Program-made: the position numbers and the translations under genes
Source: Clostridia bacterium
GTDB lineage: Bacteria; Bacillota; Clostridia; Christensenellales; UMGS416
Direction of reading: 5' to 3'
Length of the DNA stretch: 64,000 bases
NCBI GenBank assembly: GCA_016938675.1
Contig: JAFGUF010000022.1
Location: 62,001-126,000 of the forward strand
The notes under the pieces: model-generated
Databases searched by the model: none
What the model saw: only the letters and a program-made list of their open reading frames with translations
Told to the model about the DNA's origin: nothing
Shown here: positions 10,255 to 20,134 of the stretch, piece by piece
Layout of the letters: each line of letters opens with the position of its first letter
How positions within the stretch are numbered: position 1 is the stretch's first letter

Positions 10255-11289
10255 ATGAAAGAAAAACTGGACAATATTATCAAAAATGCGCAAGCAGAGC
10301 TTTCAAAGGCTGAAAACACCAAAGAGCTCAATGACATCCGTCAGCAAAACCTTGGGAAAAAAGGCGCTTTTACCGAGCTTTTAAAGAGCCTTGGTTCACT
10401 TTCGCCTGATGAGCGCCCGCAAGCCGGCAAAATAATAAATGAAGCCCGAATGATGTTTGAAAACATGCTAACAGAACAGGAAAAGAAAATAAAATCATTA
10501 GAGAAGCAGATTAAGCTTTCGCTGGAAACCATTGATGTTACTCTTCCCGGCGAAAAATCATCCATCGGCAGCGCCCACCCATTGAGCCTGGTACGTGATG
10601 AAATAGAGAATATATTCATTGCAATGGGTTTTGAGATAGCAGAAGGCCCGGAGATAGAGCTTGACCACTTCAATTTTGAGCTATTAAATGTTCCGAAGGG
10701 CCACCCTGCGCGTGACATGCAGGATTCATTCTATGTAGATGAAACACGCCTGCTGCGTACCCATACATCCCCTGTACAGGCAAGAGTTATGACAACGCAG
10801 AAGCCGCCTATAAGAATCATCTGTCCCGGCAGAGTATACCGTTTCGATGAAGTGGACGCCACACACTCTCCTGTTTTCCACCAATGCGAAGGCCTTGTAG
10901 TAGACAGAGGCATAAACATGGCTCACCTGCGCGGCACTATCGATGTATTCGCAAAGCGAATGTACGGCAGCAAGGTAAAGACACGTTTTCGTCCGTCGTT
11001 TTTCCCATTCACCGAGCCTTCGGCTGAAGTTGACGTATCATGCTACCTTTGCGGCGGCGAAGACAAAAACTGCCGTGTTTGCAAAGGCTCCGGCTGGATA
11101 GAGATATTAGGCTGTGGAATGGTTAACCCGAATGTACTTAAAATGTGCGGCATAGACCCGGATATATATTCAGGGTTCGCCTTCGGCATGGGAATAGACA
11201 GAATAACTACAAGCCGCTACACAATAAGCGACCTGAGAACACTCTTTGAAAATGATATGAGATTTTTAAAGCAGTTCCAGGGACTATAA
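10255..11289 (+). CDS. pheS: Phenylalanyl-tRNA synthetase alpha subunit
   Basis: 344 aa; GAFTELLKSLG...HPLSLVRDEIENIFIAMGFEIAEGPEIE...FGMGIDRI. Confidence 0.97.
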   Translation: MKEKLDNIIKNAQAELSKAENTKELNDIRQQNLGKKGAFTELLKSLGSLSPDERPQAGKIINEARMMFENMLTEQEKKIKSLEKQIKLSLETIDVTLPGEKSSIGSAHPLSLVRDEIENIFIAMGFEIAEGPEIELDHFNFELLNVPKGHPARDMQDSFYVDETRLLRTHTSPVQARVMTTQKPPIRIICPGRVYRFDEVDATHSPVFHQCEGLVVDRGINMAHLRGTIDVFAKRMYGSKVKTRFRPSFFPFTEPSAEVDVSCYLCGGEDKNCRVCKGSGWIEILGCGMVNPNVLKMCGIDPDIYSGFAFGMGIDRITTSRYTISDLRTLFENDMRFLKQFQGL

Positions 11290-11307
11290 GGAAGGATGTG
11301 AATAAAA

Positions 11308-13695
11308 ATGCTGGCACCATTATCATGGCTAAAAAAATATGTGGAAATAGATAAAGACGCTCAAACTCTAACAAACATGCTGACAATGACAGGCTCCGAA
11401 GTTGAAGGATACGAAAACCTTGCAAAAGGGCTGGACCACGTTGTAGTAGGAAAAATAACCAAAATCGATAAACATCCGGACGCTGACAGGCTGCAGGTAT
11501 GCAGAGTAAATGTGGGCGAGGAAAAAGACATCATTATAGTTACCGGAGCAACCAATGTATACGAAGGAGCGCTTGTGACTCTCGCAAGAGAAGGGGCTGA
11601 CCTTCCAAACGGAACGAAAATAACCAAAGGCAAGCTGCGTGGAGTCGTATCCTACGGAATGATGTGCTCCGGAGAAGAGCTCTGTATTGACGACAGCGTA
11701 TACCCCGGAGCTAGCGTAAACGGCATTATGCTGATCAACGAGGACGTAAAGCCCGGCACAAGCATAGCAAGCGTACTGGGAATGGATGACATTGTCTTCG
11801 ACATAAAAACCTATGCCAACCGCCCGGATTGCCTGAGTGTAGTAGGAACAGCAAGGGAAGTGGCCGCAACGCTGAATGTGCCTCTTACAATGCCGGAAAC
11901 GACCTACAAGGAGGACACAAAACAAACTCAAGACATCGTGTCCGTTGAAGTCAGCTCACCCGATCTATGCCCAAGGTACATGGGAAAGATAGTATACGAC
12001 ATTAAAATTGAGCCTTCTCCCAAGTGGATGCAGAAATCCCTTGCAGCAGCGGGAGTGCGCCCGATCAACAATATAGTTGATATAACAAACTACGTTATGC
12101 TTGAGCTGGGGCAGCCCATGCACGCATTTGATTTCAAGTATGTAAAAGAACAGAAGATAGTTGTCCGCAATGCGAAAAACGGCGAAAGCATTATGACACT
12201 TGACGGCAAAGAGCGAAAACTCACAGAAGAAATGCTGGTAATAGCTGATGCAGAAAAGCCCATAGCGCTTGCAGGCATTATGGGTGGTGAGCATTCAGGA
12301 ATTTACGAAGACACAAATACTGTGCTTTTTGAAAGTGCCATATTCAACCATGCAAATATCCGCATGACAGCGCGCGCCCTTGGCATGCGCACAGAGTCAT
12401 CATCCCGATATGAAAAAGGACTCGAAGCAGCCAATGCAGAGCTTGCCCTAAACCGCGCTATGCACCTGATAGAAAAGCTTGGCGCAGGAAAAATAGCGCA
12501 AGGTTGTGCGGACGTCCTTAGCGCAGACATCTCTCCAAGGACACTGACTGTGTCAATAAAGAGAGTAAATGAGCTCTTAGGCCTTGATCTCCCCGGCAAC
12601 ACAATGGACGGGCTTTTGCGCAGGCTTCAGATAGAATCCCACGCAGAGGGCGACAGCCTGATATGCGAAATACCTGCATTCCGGCAGGATCTACAGAATA
12701 CCGCAGACATCGCAGAAGAAATTTTGCGCATTTATGGTTTCGATAAGATTCCCTCGAAGCTGCCTGAAATGCATATTGAATCAAAAGGCCGCACCGCAAG
12801 GCAAAGAACAAACCTTGCAATAAGAAACTATATGTCAAGCCACGGGTTATACGAAGCGGTGCACTACTCCTTCATGAGCCCTGCAGCGCTTGATATGCTG
12901 CTGCTTCCTGAAAAAGATGAGCTGAGAAATGCAGTAAAAATAATCAACCCACTTGGCGAAGATTACTCCCTAATGAGAACAACACTGATGCCTGCTATGA
13001 TAAAGACAATAGCAGCCAATTTAAACCACCGTATTGACGATGTTAAGCTATTTGAACTATCTAAGACATTCCACGAGTCAAACGATGACCTGCCTCTAGA
13101 AGTCAACCGCCTTTCAATAGGAGTATGCTCAGATGATGAAACCTTCTTCACAGTAAAAGGAAGAGTAGAATCCATGCTGAAACCGCTCGGACTCAAAAAC
13201 TATGAGTTCAAAAGAGGCGGAGGTGCTTTCCTCCATCCGGGCAGAAAGGCAATAATGCTGGTTGATGAAATTCAGGTTGGTTTCATCGGCGAGCTGCATC
13301 CTGACGTTGCTGACGCAGCTGGAATAAAAAAACGTACATATCTAGCGGAGATTAATCTGGACGCACTTCTCGAAATACAGCGAAGCGAACTGGTCGTAGC
13401 AGAGCTTCCGAAATATCCTTCGGTAAGCCGCGATCTGGCAGTAGTGGTAGACAAAGATCAGCCTGTGGGCCAAATGCTTTCAGTAATAAAAGCCTCCTGC
13501 GGAAATCTGCTTGAAAGCATTGAAATATTCGATATATATGAAGGAGCACAAGTTGAAAAGGATAAAAAGAGCGTTGCCTTCTCGCTGATATTCAGAGCAT
13601 CGGACAGAACCTTAGTGGATGAAGATGTAAACAAAAAGTTCGTAAGAATACTAAACGCGCTGGATAAGAACTTCAACGCAAAACTGAGAGAATAG
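11308..13695 (+). CDS. pheT: Phenylalanyl-tRNA synthetase beta subunit
   Basis: 795 aa; N-terminal tRNA-binding domain, MLELGQPMHAFD motif; follows pheS. Confidence 0.97.
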   Translation: MLAPLSWLKKYVEIDKDAQTLTNMLTMTGSEVEGYENLAKGLDHVVVGKITKIDKHPDADRLQVCRVNVGEEKDIIIVTGATNVYEGALVTLAREGADLPNGTKITKGKLRGVVSYGMMCSGEELCIDDSVYPGASVNGIMLINEDVKPGTSIASVLGMDDIVFDIKTYANRPDCLSVVGTAREVAATLNVPLTMPETTYKEDTKQTQDIVSVEVSSPDLCPRYMGKIVYDIKIEPSPKWMQKSLAAAGVRPINNIVDITNYVMLELGQPMHAFDFKYVKEQKIVVRNAKNGESIMTLDGKERKLTEEMLVIADAEKPIALAGIMGGEHSGIYEDTNTVLFESAIFNHANIRMTARALGMRTESSSRYEKGLEAANAELALNRAMHLIEKLGAGKIAQGCADVLSADISPRTLTVSIKRVNELLGLDLPGNTMDGLLRRLQIESHAEGDSLICEIPAFRQDLQNTADIAEEILRIYGFDKIPSKLPEMHIESKGRTARQRTNLAIRNYMSSHGLYEAVHYSFMSPAALDMLLLPEKDELRNAVKIINPLGEDYSLMRTTLMPAMIKTIAANLNHRIDDVKLFELSKTFHESNDDLPLEVNRLSIGVCSDDETFFTVKGRVESMLKPLGLKNYEFKRGGGAFLHPGRKAIMLVDEIQVGFIGELHPDVADAAGIKKRTYLAEINLDALLEIQRSELVVAELPKYPSVSRDLAVVVDKDQPVGQMLSVIKASCGNLLESIEIFDIYEGAQVEKDKKSVAFSLIFRASDRTLVDEDVNKKFVRILNALDKNFNAKLRE

Positions 13696-13700
13696 CTATC

Positions 13701-13740
13701 CAAGGCTGACTATGCATAACGCAGTGTCAGCCTTTTTCAT
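13701..13740 (+). terminator. Intrinsic terminator after pheT
   Basis: AAGGCTGAC ... GTCAGCCTTTTT. Confidence 0.75.
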
Positions 13741-13851
13741 TTGTTCATGCATACTTAACCTATACTCTTTAAAATGAACCGGTTTTTTGATATAATTTTG
13801 GTATATCATTTTCGCCCTCATATCCTGAACCTAGGAAAGGAGCTAAACTTT

Positions 13852-14562
13852 ATGGAAAACCGATTAAGAAAGATACTTAACTTCTGCATCATATCCATGT
13901 TTTTTATTGCGGCATGTGCAAGCCCGGAAGATCCAAAGCCTGTTGAAGCCGAATCATTAGAAACTGTGCAGGAAAAAGCAACCGAATATATTGACAATTC
14001 TACTATTAATAATGAAGAAGATAATACCAAGGAGGTAGTTATGGAAAAAAACAAAAAAGTTGCTGTTGTCCTATCACGGGATAGATATCAGTCATTGGAG
14101 TATAACCCTGTAGCAGAGGCTTTGCAAAAAGCAGGATATGAGATAATTATTGCAAGCGATGCAGTGGGCGAAGCCAAGGGAACTACTGAAAACACACCAG
14201 TTGACATTGCCTTTTCAGATATCAATACGAAGGAGCTGCTTGCAATAGTACTAATAGGAGGAAGCAACAGCCTCTGGAACAATTCTGAGCTGCACCAGCT
14301 TCTTAATGAAATGCAGGAAATGGATAAAGTAATAGCGGCGATATGCTATGGTTCGGTAACCCTTGCTAAGGCAGGAGTGATAGGCGACGGCGACATTGCA
14401 TGCTGGTACAATTCCGCTGAATCAGACCCTGAGATGGAAAAAGAAGGTGTAATAGATTCTAAGCAGGATGTGACTATTTCAGGCAAACTCATTACGGGAG
14501 ATGGGCCAAGCGCTGCAGCAGAGTTTGCGGAAGTGCTGGTTGATATACTTGGTGAAGAGTAA
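13852..14562 (+). CDS. DJ-1/PfpI family protein fused to lipoprotein signal peptide
   Basis: ILNFCIISMFFIAACASPE lipobox then KVAVVLSRDRYQSLEYNPVAEALQKAGYE...AAICYGSVTLAKAGV; GGAAAGGAG before ATG at 13852. Confidence 0.75.
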   Translation: MENRLRKILNFCIISMFFIAACASPEDPKPVEAESLETVQEKATEYIDNSTINNEEDNTKEVVMEKNKKVAVVLSRDRYQSLEYNPVAEALQKAGYEIIIASDAVGEAKGTTENTPVDIAFSDINTKELLAIVLIGGSNSLWNNSELHQLLNEMQEMDKVIAAICYGSVTLAKAGVIGDGDIACWYNSAESDPEMEKEGVIDSKQDVTISGKLITGDGPSAAAEFAEVLVDILGEE

Positions 14563-14573
14563 TTGATAAATAG

Positions 14574-14612
14574 GGGCAGCCTGGCTTTGTATGCCATTGG
14601 CTGCCCTTTAAT
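14574..14612 (+). terminator. Intrinsic terminator
   Basis: GGGCAGCC ... GGCTGCCCTTTA. Confidence 0.65.
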
Positions 14613-14626
14613 AATTTAATAAATAT

Positions 14627-14830
14627 CTAATCTATATCCTTTGGCAATACTTCAGGCAAAGGCTCCCAATCAAGCATTTCACAAATTATTGTTGGTATCT
14701 GAGAAATGTGTTCACAGTCTTCAAAATTCTCGCTCCCATTCCCCATTACATACAATGGCACATCCTGCCGGGAATGCCCAGCAGTCAAAATCACTAGTGC
14801 TTCATCAGGATGCTCGCTATAGAACTCCAT
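14627..14830 (-). pseudogene. Alkaline phosphatase C-terminal remnant
   Basis: EIMEFYSEHPDEALVILTAGHSRQDVPLYVMGNGSENFEDCEHISQIPTIICEMLDW resembles alkaline phosphatase C-terminus, only 67 codons, catalytic core absent. Confidence 0.6.
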
Positions 14831-14891
14831 AATCTCAATTTTACGTTTTTATTCTACTTCTCATAACATCGTATTAAAACCGCAAAAAAGC

Positions 14892-14938
14892 TTGACATAC
14901 AATACTGCTCCTACTATAATATATATTGACCTAGGTCA
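14892..14938 (+). promoter_or_regulatory. Consensus promoter TTGACA-17-TATAAT with palindromic operator TGACCTAGGTCA
   Basis: TTGACA 14892-14897, TATAAT 14915-14920, perfect 12-bp palindrome 14927-14938 at the expected start site of the TetR gene. Confidence 0.85.
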
Positions 14939-14952
14939 GTATTGGAGCTTAA

Positions 14953-15570
14953 ATGACAGAATACAAAAAAACAAAAGAAGTAAAAGAAAATATCAAAGCA
15001 ATTGCTACAGCAATGTTTTCACAAAAAGGCTACGACAATGTAAAAGTAGAAGATATCGCAGCCGAGGCAGGCGTAGCCAAAGGATTGGTATTTTATCACT
15101 TTACATCAAAGGATGGCCTTCTTGGAGAAATCCTATGCGATGCCTCAAAATCTATGTTCACCCAATTAATGAGCTTCATAGAGGGCATGCCTCCGGATTA
15201 TGCCCTGCTGCAGTTATTTTACGCTATGTTTACTGCAACAGAGCCCGTCAATTTTGTTCCTGGATTTTTTGAAGGCGACATCCCAGAAAAGTATCACTAT
15301 GCAGTGGACAAAGCAAGGCTGAAAACAGTTTTTCCGGTAATCCATGAATTAATAAAAACGGGATGTCAAAATGGCCTTTTTAAAATTGAAGAGCTTGATA
15401 TCTCATATGCCATTGTGAGCATGGGGTTTAACAGCTATCTTAATAATTATTATCACCTATTCGCGGACAGAAGCCATCATGAGAGATTCCTCAAGGCTGC
15501 GGCATACGTGCTCAACTCCACTCTCAACCCGACAAGGATAAAATTCGAATTCCAACTAGAAAAAGAATAG
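14953..15570 (+). CDS. TetR/AcrR family transcriptional regulator
   Basis: VKENIKAIATAMFSQKGYDNVKVEDIAAEAGVAKGLVFYHFTSKDGLL HTH. Confidence 0.9.
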   Translation: MTEYKKTKEVKENIKAIATAMFSQKGYDNVKVEDIAAEAGVAKGLVFYHFTSKDGLLGEILCDASKSMFTQLMSFIEGMPPDYALLQLFYAMFTATEPVNFVPGFFEGDIPEKYHYAVDKARLKTVFPVIHELIKTGCQNGLFKIEELDISYAIVSMGFNSYLNNYYHLFADRSHHERFLKAAAYVLNSTLNPTRIKFEFQLEKE

Positions 15571-15602
15571 CTCATACACAGATTTATAAGGAGATAAAAC
15601 AA

Positions 15603-16334
15603 ATGAAAAAAAGACAACGCCTGCGTTACGGAATACTTATGCTCTTCTTTGCACTGTTCCCTATTACGCTAAACTATTATTCACCCTACCTTTCAGTTAT
15701 GGGTCCTAGTGAAGGCATAGTAAACGGCAGCCTTATAGTATTTGCCGGGCTCTTTATTGGATCGCTTTTCTTCGGCAGGTTCTGGTGCGGCTGGCTGTGC
15801 CCCGCTGGGGCTGCGCAGGAAGCCTGTGCTGTAGTTCAGCCGAAAAAGCTCAGCCCTAAATGGCTGAAATACTTAAAGTATGTAATCTACATTGCATGGA
15901 TATCACTGATTATACTGATGTTTATATCTGCAGGCGGAATCATTAAAACTGACTTCCTTTACATGACCGACCATGGTATCAGCGTAGCTCAACCTGCAAA
16001 CTATATCATATACTATGGCGTACTCTTTATAATGTGCATTCTTCCGCTTATTTTCGGCAAGCATGCAGCCTGCTATATGATTTGCTGGATGGCTCCTACT
16101 ATGATAATAGGTCAAACCATCGCAAAGTGGCTGAAATTGCCTAGGCTGCGCATAAAAACAAGCGCTGAAACCTGCGTAGACTGCAAAAAGTGTGACAGAG
16201 AATGCCCGCGAAGCCTGCCCGTATCTGACTATGTAAAAAAAGGTGAAATAACTGATGTTGAGTGCAGCAAATGCTTCGTTTGCGTGGATAACTGTCCCAC
16301 AAAATCATTAAGCATAAAATTTGGTGGCAGATAA
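15603..16334 (+). CDS. 4Fe-4S binding membrane protein (NapH/NosR-like)
   Basis: TM segments, FFGRFWCGWLCPAGAAQEAC motif, two C-terminal CxxCxxCxxxCP clusters. Confidence 0.85.
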   Translation: MKKRQRLRYGILMLFFALFPITLNYYSPYLSVMGPSEGIVNGSLIVFAGLFIGSLFFGRFWCGWLCPAGAAQEACAVVQPKKLSPKWLKYLKYVIYIAWISLIILMFISAGGIIKTDFLYMTDHGISVAQPANYIIYYGVLFIMCILPLIFGKHAACYMICWMAPTMIIGQTIAKWLKLPRLRIKTSAETCVDCKKCDRECPRSLPVSDYVKKGEITDVECSKCFVCVDNCPTKSLSIKFGGR

Positions 16335-16814
16335 ATGTTTGCTAATATAAAAATGTATCCCCAGAATCTGTGGATAGTGCTTGTCCTGCTTCTCCCTAAC
16401 CTGCTGCTTATTTTTTTCCCGGCGATGAATATTCCCACGGAAAGCACCAGGCCGCACGCATGGAAAATCGTTATTCTGCTTGAAAGAGCAGGTCAGACAA
16501 TGGTGTTTCTGCTTCCGCTTTTTCTAAAAATAGCAATGGACGTCGATTATAAAAAATTTGTACTTGCATTTATGATATTCGCTGCCTTATTGTACTACAT
16601 TTGCTGGGGTAGATTTTATTTTCAAGGGCGTTTTTTCTCACTTATGTACGAAAAGCTATGGTTTATGCCTATACCAATGGCAGTGCTTCCGGTTCTTTAT
16701 TTCTTCTCAGCAGCTTTGCTGATGAATTCATGGCTGTATGGGGCAGGCACCATGATCTTCGCCTCAGGCCATCTCATTGAAAGCTGGTATGTTGCAAATC
16801 AAATAGTATCATAG
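16335..16814 (+). CDS. Membrane protein of unknown function co-transcribed with NapH-like protein
   Basis: 159 aa, multiple hydrophobic segments, starts right at the upstream stop codon. Confidence 0.6.
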   Translation: MFANIKMYPQNLWIVLVLLLPNLLLIFFPAMNIPTESTRPHAWKIVILLERAGQTMVFLLPLFLKIAMDVDYKKFVLAFMIFAALLYYICWGRFYFQGRFFSLMYEKLWFMPIPMAVLPVLYFFSAALLMNSWLYGAGTMIFASGHLIESWYVANQIVS

Positions 16815-16817
16815 AGA

Positions 16818-16850
16818 AAATCCCGCGGCACTTGCAGCGGGATTTATTTT
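16818..16850. terminator. Bidirectional intrinsic terminator between convergent genes
   Basis: AAATCCCGC-ggcacttgca-GCGGGATTT. Confidence 0.8.
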
Positions 16851-16860
16851 AGTTTCTCCA

Positions 16861-18777
16861 TTATGAGATCTGCTCCAGTTCTCTAGTGAGCCTTTCCCAT
16901 TTTTCTATCTTGATATCCAGCTCAGTTTTCAGCCGGGCTTTGGCTTCCTCTAGGGTAAGCAGCTTTTCAAGGTCGTCTCCGTATTTCATCATCTCTTCGC
17001 CCAAGCTGCTTATTATTTCCTCTATGCTCTCTATTTCTGTTTCCATAGCATTCAGTTTTTTAGCAGCTCTCTGCATCTCGTTCTCTCTCATAGTGTCGAC
17101 GCTTTTGGTCTGCTGCTTTTTGATATAATCCGAGCTTTTTGATTCGGCTTCCTGCTTTATCTCCTGCTTCCTTGCAAGCTCCATCTTGTAATATTCATAA
17201 TCCCCGTTATAGAAGTCTATGCCTTTTCCGTTGAACACAGCTATGCGTCTTGCTACCTTTGCAATGAAATACCTGTCATGCGATACAAAGACTATAGTGC
17301 CTGTATATTCAGACAATATTTCTTCCAGTATCTCTCTGGATTCTATGTCCAGGTGATTTGTCGGCTCATCCAGTATCATCAGATTTACTTTCTCATACAT
17401 CAGGCAGCAAAGTCGAAGCCTGCTTTTTTCTCCGCCGGAGAGCACACTTATCTTCTTGAACACATCATCTCCGGTAAAAAGAACCTTAGCCAGCTCCATG
17501 CGAGCCACAGAATTGTCAATGTTGTACTTGTACTGAAAATAGTCAACAATCGCTTTATCCTCACTTTCAAAGCTGATGCTCTGCGCAATGTAACCTATAT
17601 TGATATTTGCTCCGAGTTTTACTTTGCCTGTATCCGGGCTTATTTCATTAATTAGTATTTTAAGCAATGTTGATTTGCCGCAACCATTGTCCCCGAGGAT
17701 TGCCAGTGAATCCTTAAGATAAACATTAATATCTACATTTTCAAATAGAACATTGCCGGCAAATGACTTACTTAAATTTTCTCCGACAATCGCATCCTTG
17801 CCTGCCCTTTTTGTTTCTGCTGCGCTTAGCCTTAGTTTCTTGTTTTCATAAACCGGCTTGTCCAGCTTATCCATCTTTTCGAGCTTTCTTTCCAGCTGCT
17901 TTGCCTGGGCATACATTTTGTCACTGTCGCGCATTGCGCCCCATATTCTATAACGCTTTATCTGCTCTTGAACTCTTTTTATATCCTTCTGGTTCTGATT
18001 ATAGGCCTTGACCTCCAAATCATATATTCTTCTTTTCTCTTCTACAAAATATGAATAGTTGCCGTGATATACATATGCCTTGTTTGGCGATAACTCAACT
18101 ATTTTCGTTACAGCCTTATCTAGGAAGTATCTATCGTGGGACACTATAATAACAGCGCCTGCATACTGCCCTATGTATTCCTCCAGCCACTCCATCGTAG
18201 ATAGATCCAGATGATTCGACGGCTCATCAAGCAGCAGGAGCGGCGGCTCCTCAAGAAGTATTTTTCCCAGTATTATCTTGGTCTTTTCTCCTCCGCTTAA
18301 TTTGTTAAATTTAGTAGCAAGCATTTTGTCTTCTATTTTCAGGCCCTTAGTTACTTTGCTTATTTTCTCCTCGGTGTCATATCCGCCCTTCATCTCGTAT
18401 TCTAATTGAAGCGCAGCATATTCATCCATAATTTCATCATGGATTTCAAGTACTGCCATTCTCTTCTCAAGGCTATGCATCCTGTTTTTTATTTCCCTTA
18501 TTCCTTCGAATGCAAGTTCCAGAACCATGCTGCCCGTCAAGCTGTCGTCATACTCCGGCATCTGTTCAAGATATCCGGGGACTACACCCTTGCGAAATGC
18601 GACAGTGCCTTCGCAGTCCTCTTTCCCCATAAGTATTTTTAGGATTGTACTCTTGCCCACTCCATTAGGCCCTACCAACCCCACTTTTTCATTTGTCTTT
18701 ATTTCAAAACTAATATTTTCAAATATTTTATCCGCACCAAAAGACTTGGATATATTTTGTATAGAACACTCTATCAT
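16861..18777 (-). CDS. ABC-F family ATP-binding protein (ribosome-associated; possibly antibiotic resistance type)
   Basis: Two ABC domains (GPNGVGKST, GDNGCGKST; two LSGGEK signatures), no TM, PtIM-like linker YRIWGAMRDSDKMYAQAKQLERKLEK, charged C-terminal coiled coil. Confidence 0.9.
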   Translation of the reverse strand: MIECSIQNISKSFGADKIFENISFEIKTNEKVGLVGPNGVGKSTILKILMGKEDCEGTVAFRKGVVPGYLEQMPEYDDSLTGSMVLELAFEGIREIKNRMHSLEKRMAVLEIHDEIMDEYAALQLEYEMKGGYDTEEKISKVTKGLKIEDKMLATKFNKLSGGEKTKIILGKILLEEPPLLLLDEPSNHLDLSTMEWLEEYIGQYAGAVIIVSHDRYFLDKAVTKIVELSPNKAYVYHGNYSYFVEEKRRIYDLEVKAYNQNQKDIKRVQEQIKRYRIWGAMRDSDKMYAQAKQLERKLEKMDKLDKPVYENKKLRLSAAETKRAGKDAIVGENLSKSFAGNVLFENVDINVYLKDSLAILGDNGCGKSTLLKILINEISPDTGKVKLGANINIGYIAQSISFESEDKAIVDYFQYKYNIDNSVARMELAKVLFTGDDVFKKISVLSGGEKSRLRLCCLMYEKVNLMILDEPTNHLDIESREILEEILSEYTGTIVFVSHDRYFIAKVARRIAVFNGKGIDFYNGDYEYYKMELARKQEIKQEAESKSSDYIKKQQTKSVDTMRENEMQRAAKKLNAMETEIESIEEIISSLGEEMMKYGDDLEKLLTLEEAKARLKTELDIKIEKWERLTRELEQIS

Positions 18778-18956
18778 TTTCTCTATTCCTCATTTTAATA
18801 ATTTCAATTCACGAATTATGAAAACGGCTGTCAAAATCGCGCAAACGCATACAAAGACAGAAAAAATAAAGCCTGTGCGTTTACCGCATTAAAATATATT
18901 TTTTTACAGTGGGTACATTAATTACTACTAAAAATGGACGCACTTGTAGTGTGAAA

Positions 18957-19007
18957 TCAGGATTTGGCGCTTAATGTTCTCTTTCCGTACAGCCATACTA
19001 AATTCAT
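18957..19007 (-). CDS. Candidate 16-aa leader peptide (uORF) of the ABC-F gene: MNLVWLYGKRTLSAKS
   Basis: AAAGGA 9 nt before ATG, downstream of a TTGAAT-17-TAGAAT promoter; not in ORF track. Confidence 0.6.
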   Translation of the reverse strand: MNLVWLYGKRTLSAKS

Positions 19008-19040
19008 ACTAACAAGTCCTTTGTTATAAATTGATAGTTT

Positions 19041-19069
19041 ATTCTATCATGGTGCGAAAAAAAATTCAA
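19041..19069 (-). promoter_or_regulatory. Promoter of the ABC-F leader
   Basis: Reverse strand TTGAAT-17 nt-TAGAAT (19069-19064 / 19046-19041). Confidence 0.75.
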
Positions 19070-19079
19070 CCATTATATT

Positions 19080-19110
19080 ACAAAAGGGCAAGCTCAGTGC
19101 CTGCCCTTGA
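19080..19110 (-). terminator. Intrinsic terminator after galE
   Basis: Reverse strand AAGGGCA-ggcactgagct-TGCCCTTTTGT. Confidence 0.65.
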
Positions 19111-19120
19111 AGTTTATGCG

Positions 19121-20134
19121 TTATTTATACCCATTAGGATTATTCTTCTGCCAGTTCCATGAATCGCGGCACATATCCTCTATATCCTTGTCCGCCTTCC
19201 ATTTAAGCTCCCGCTCTGCCTTTTTTACATCAGCATATGATTCCGCAATATCCCCTGCCCTTCGCGGCATTATTTCATACTTTATTTCTACATGGTTTAC
19301 TTTTTCGAATGCTTTAACAATATCAAATACGCTATAGCCTTTACCTGTTCCTAGGTTATACGCTTCCGATCCTTTTTTGTTTTCTAAACTCTCAAGTGCC
19401 TTTATATGACCTAAGGAAAGGTCAACTACGTGAATATAGTCGCGCACTCCTGTTCCATCACGCGTTTCATAATCATCGCCGAAAACTCCGAGATATTCTC
19501 TCTTGCCTACCGCAACTTGGGTTATAAATGGCATAAGGTTATTAGGAATTCCGTTAGGATTTTCTCCTATCAGCCCGCTTTCGTGGGCGCCTATGGGATT
19601 GAAATACCTTAATTTGGCTATTGCCCAATCGTTGTCTGATGTGTATAGATCGTCCAGTATTCTTTCTATAAACACCTTAGTTGTTCCATATGGATTGGTT
19701 GCGCTAAGCGGCATATCTTCCTTATATGGAGCAGGGTTATTCACACCATATACTGTGGCAGAGGAGCTGAAAACCATTTTTTTAACATTATATTTTTTCA
19801 TAGCATTAAGCAGCTCCAGCGTGCCTGCAATGTTTACTTTATAGTAATCAAGAGGCTTTTCTACGGATTCGCCTACTGCTTTTAATGCGGCAAAGTGTAT
19901 AACTGCGTCAATCTTATTTTCCTCAAATATTCTGCCTAATATGTCGCTGTCTAATATGTCTCCCTCATAGAAAGATACTTCCTTTGAAGTTATTTGTTTC
20001 ACTCTTTCCAGTGATTTTCTATCGCTGTTTGAAAGGTTATCAATCACAGCAACCTCATAACCTGAATTCAAAAGTTCAACACAGGTATGAGTGCCGATAT
20101 ATCCCGCTCCGCCTGTTATAAGTATTTTCCCCAT
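19121..20134 (-). CDS. galE: UDP-glucose 4-epimerase
   Basis: [37 protein letters not shown]. Confidence 0.96.
   Translation of the reverse strand: MGKILITGGAGYIGTHTCVELLNSGYEVAVIDNLSNSDRKSLERVKQITSKEVSFYEGDILDSDILGRIFEENKIDAVIHFAALKAVGESVEKPLDYYKVNIAGTLELLNAMKKYNVKKMVFSSSATVYGVNNPAPYKEDMPLSATNPYGTTKVFIERILDDLYTSDNDWAIAKLRYFNPIGAHESGLIGENPNGIPNNLMPFITQVAVGKREYLGVFGDDYETRDGTGVRDYIHVVDLSLGHIKALESLENKKGSEAYNLGTGKGYSVFDIVKAFEKVNHVEIKYEIMPRRAGDIAESYADVKKAERELKWKADKDIEDMCRDSWNWQKNNPNGYK

Noticed and set aside
9993-10337. 114-aa minus-strand ORF over the pheS leader
   Set aside because: The region is fully explained by the T-box leader and the start of pheS on the plus strand.
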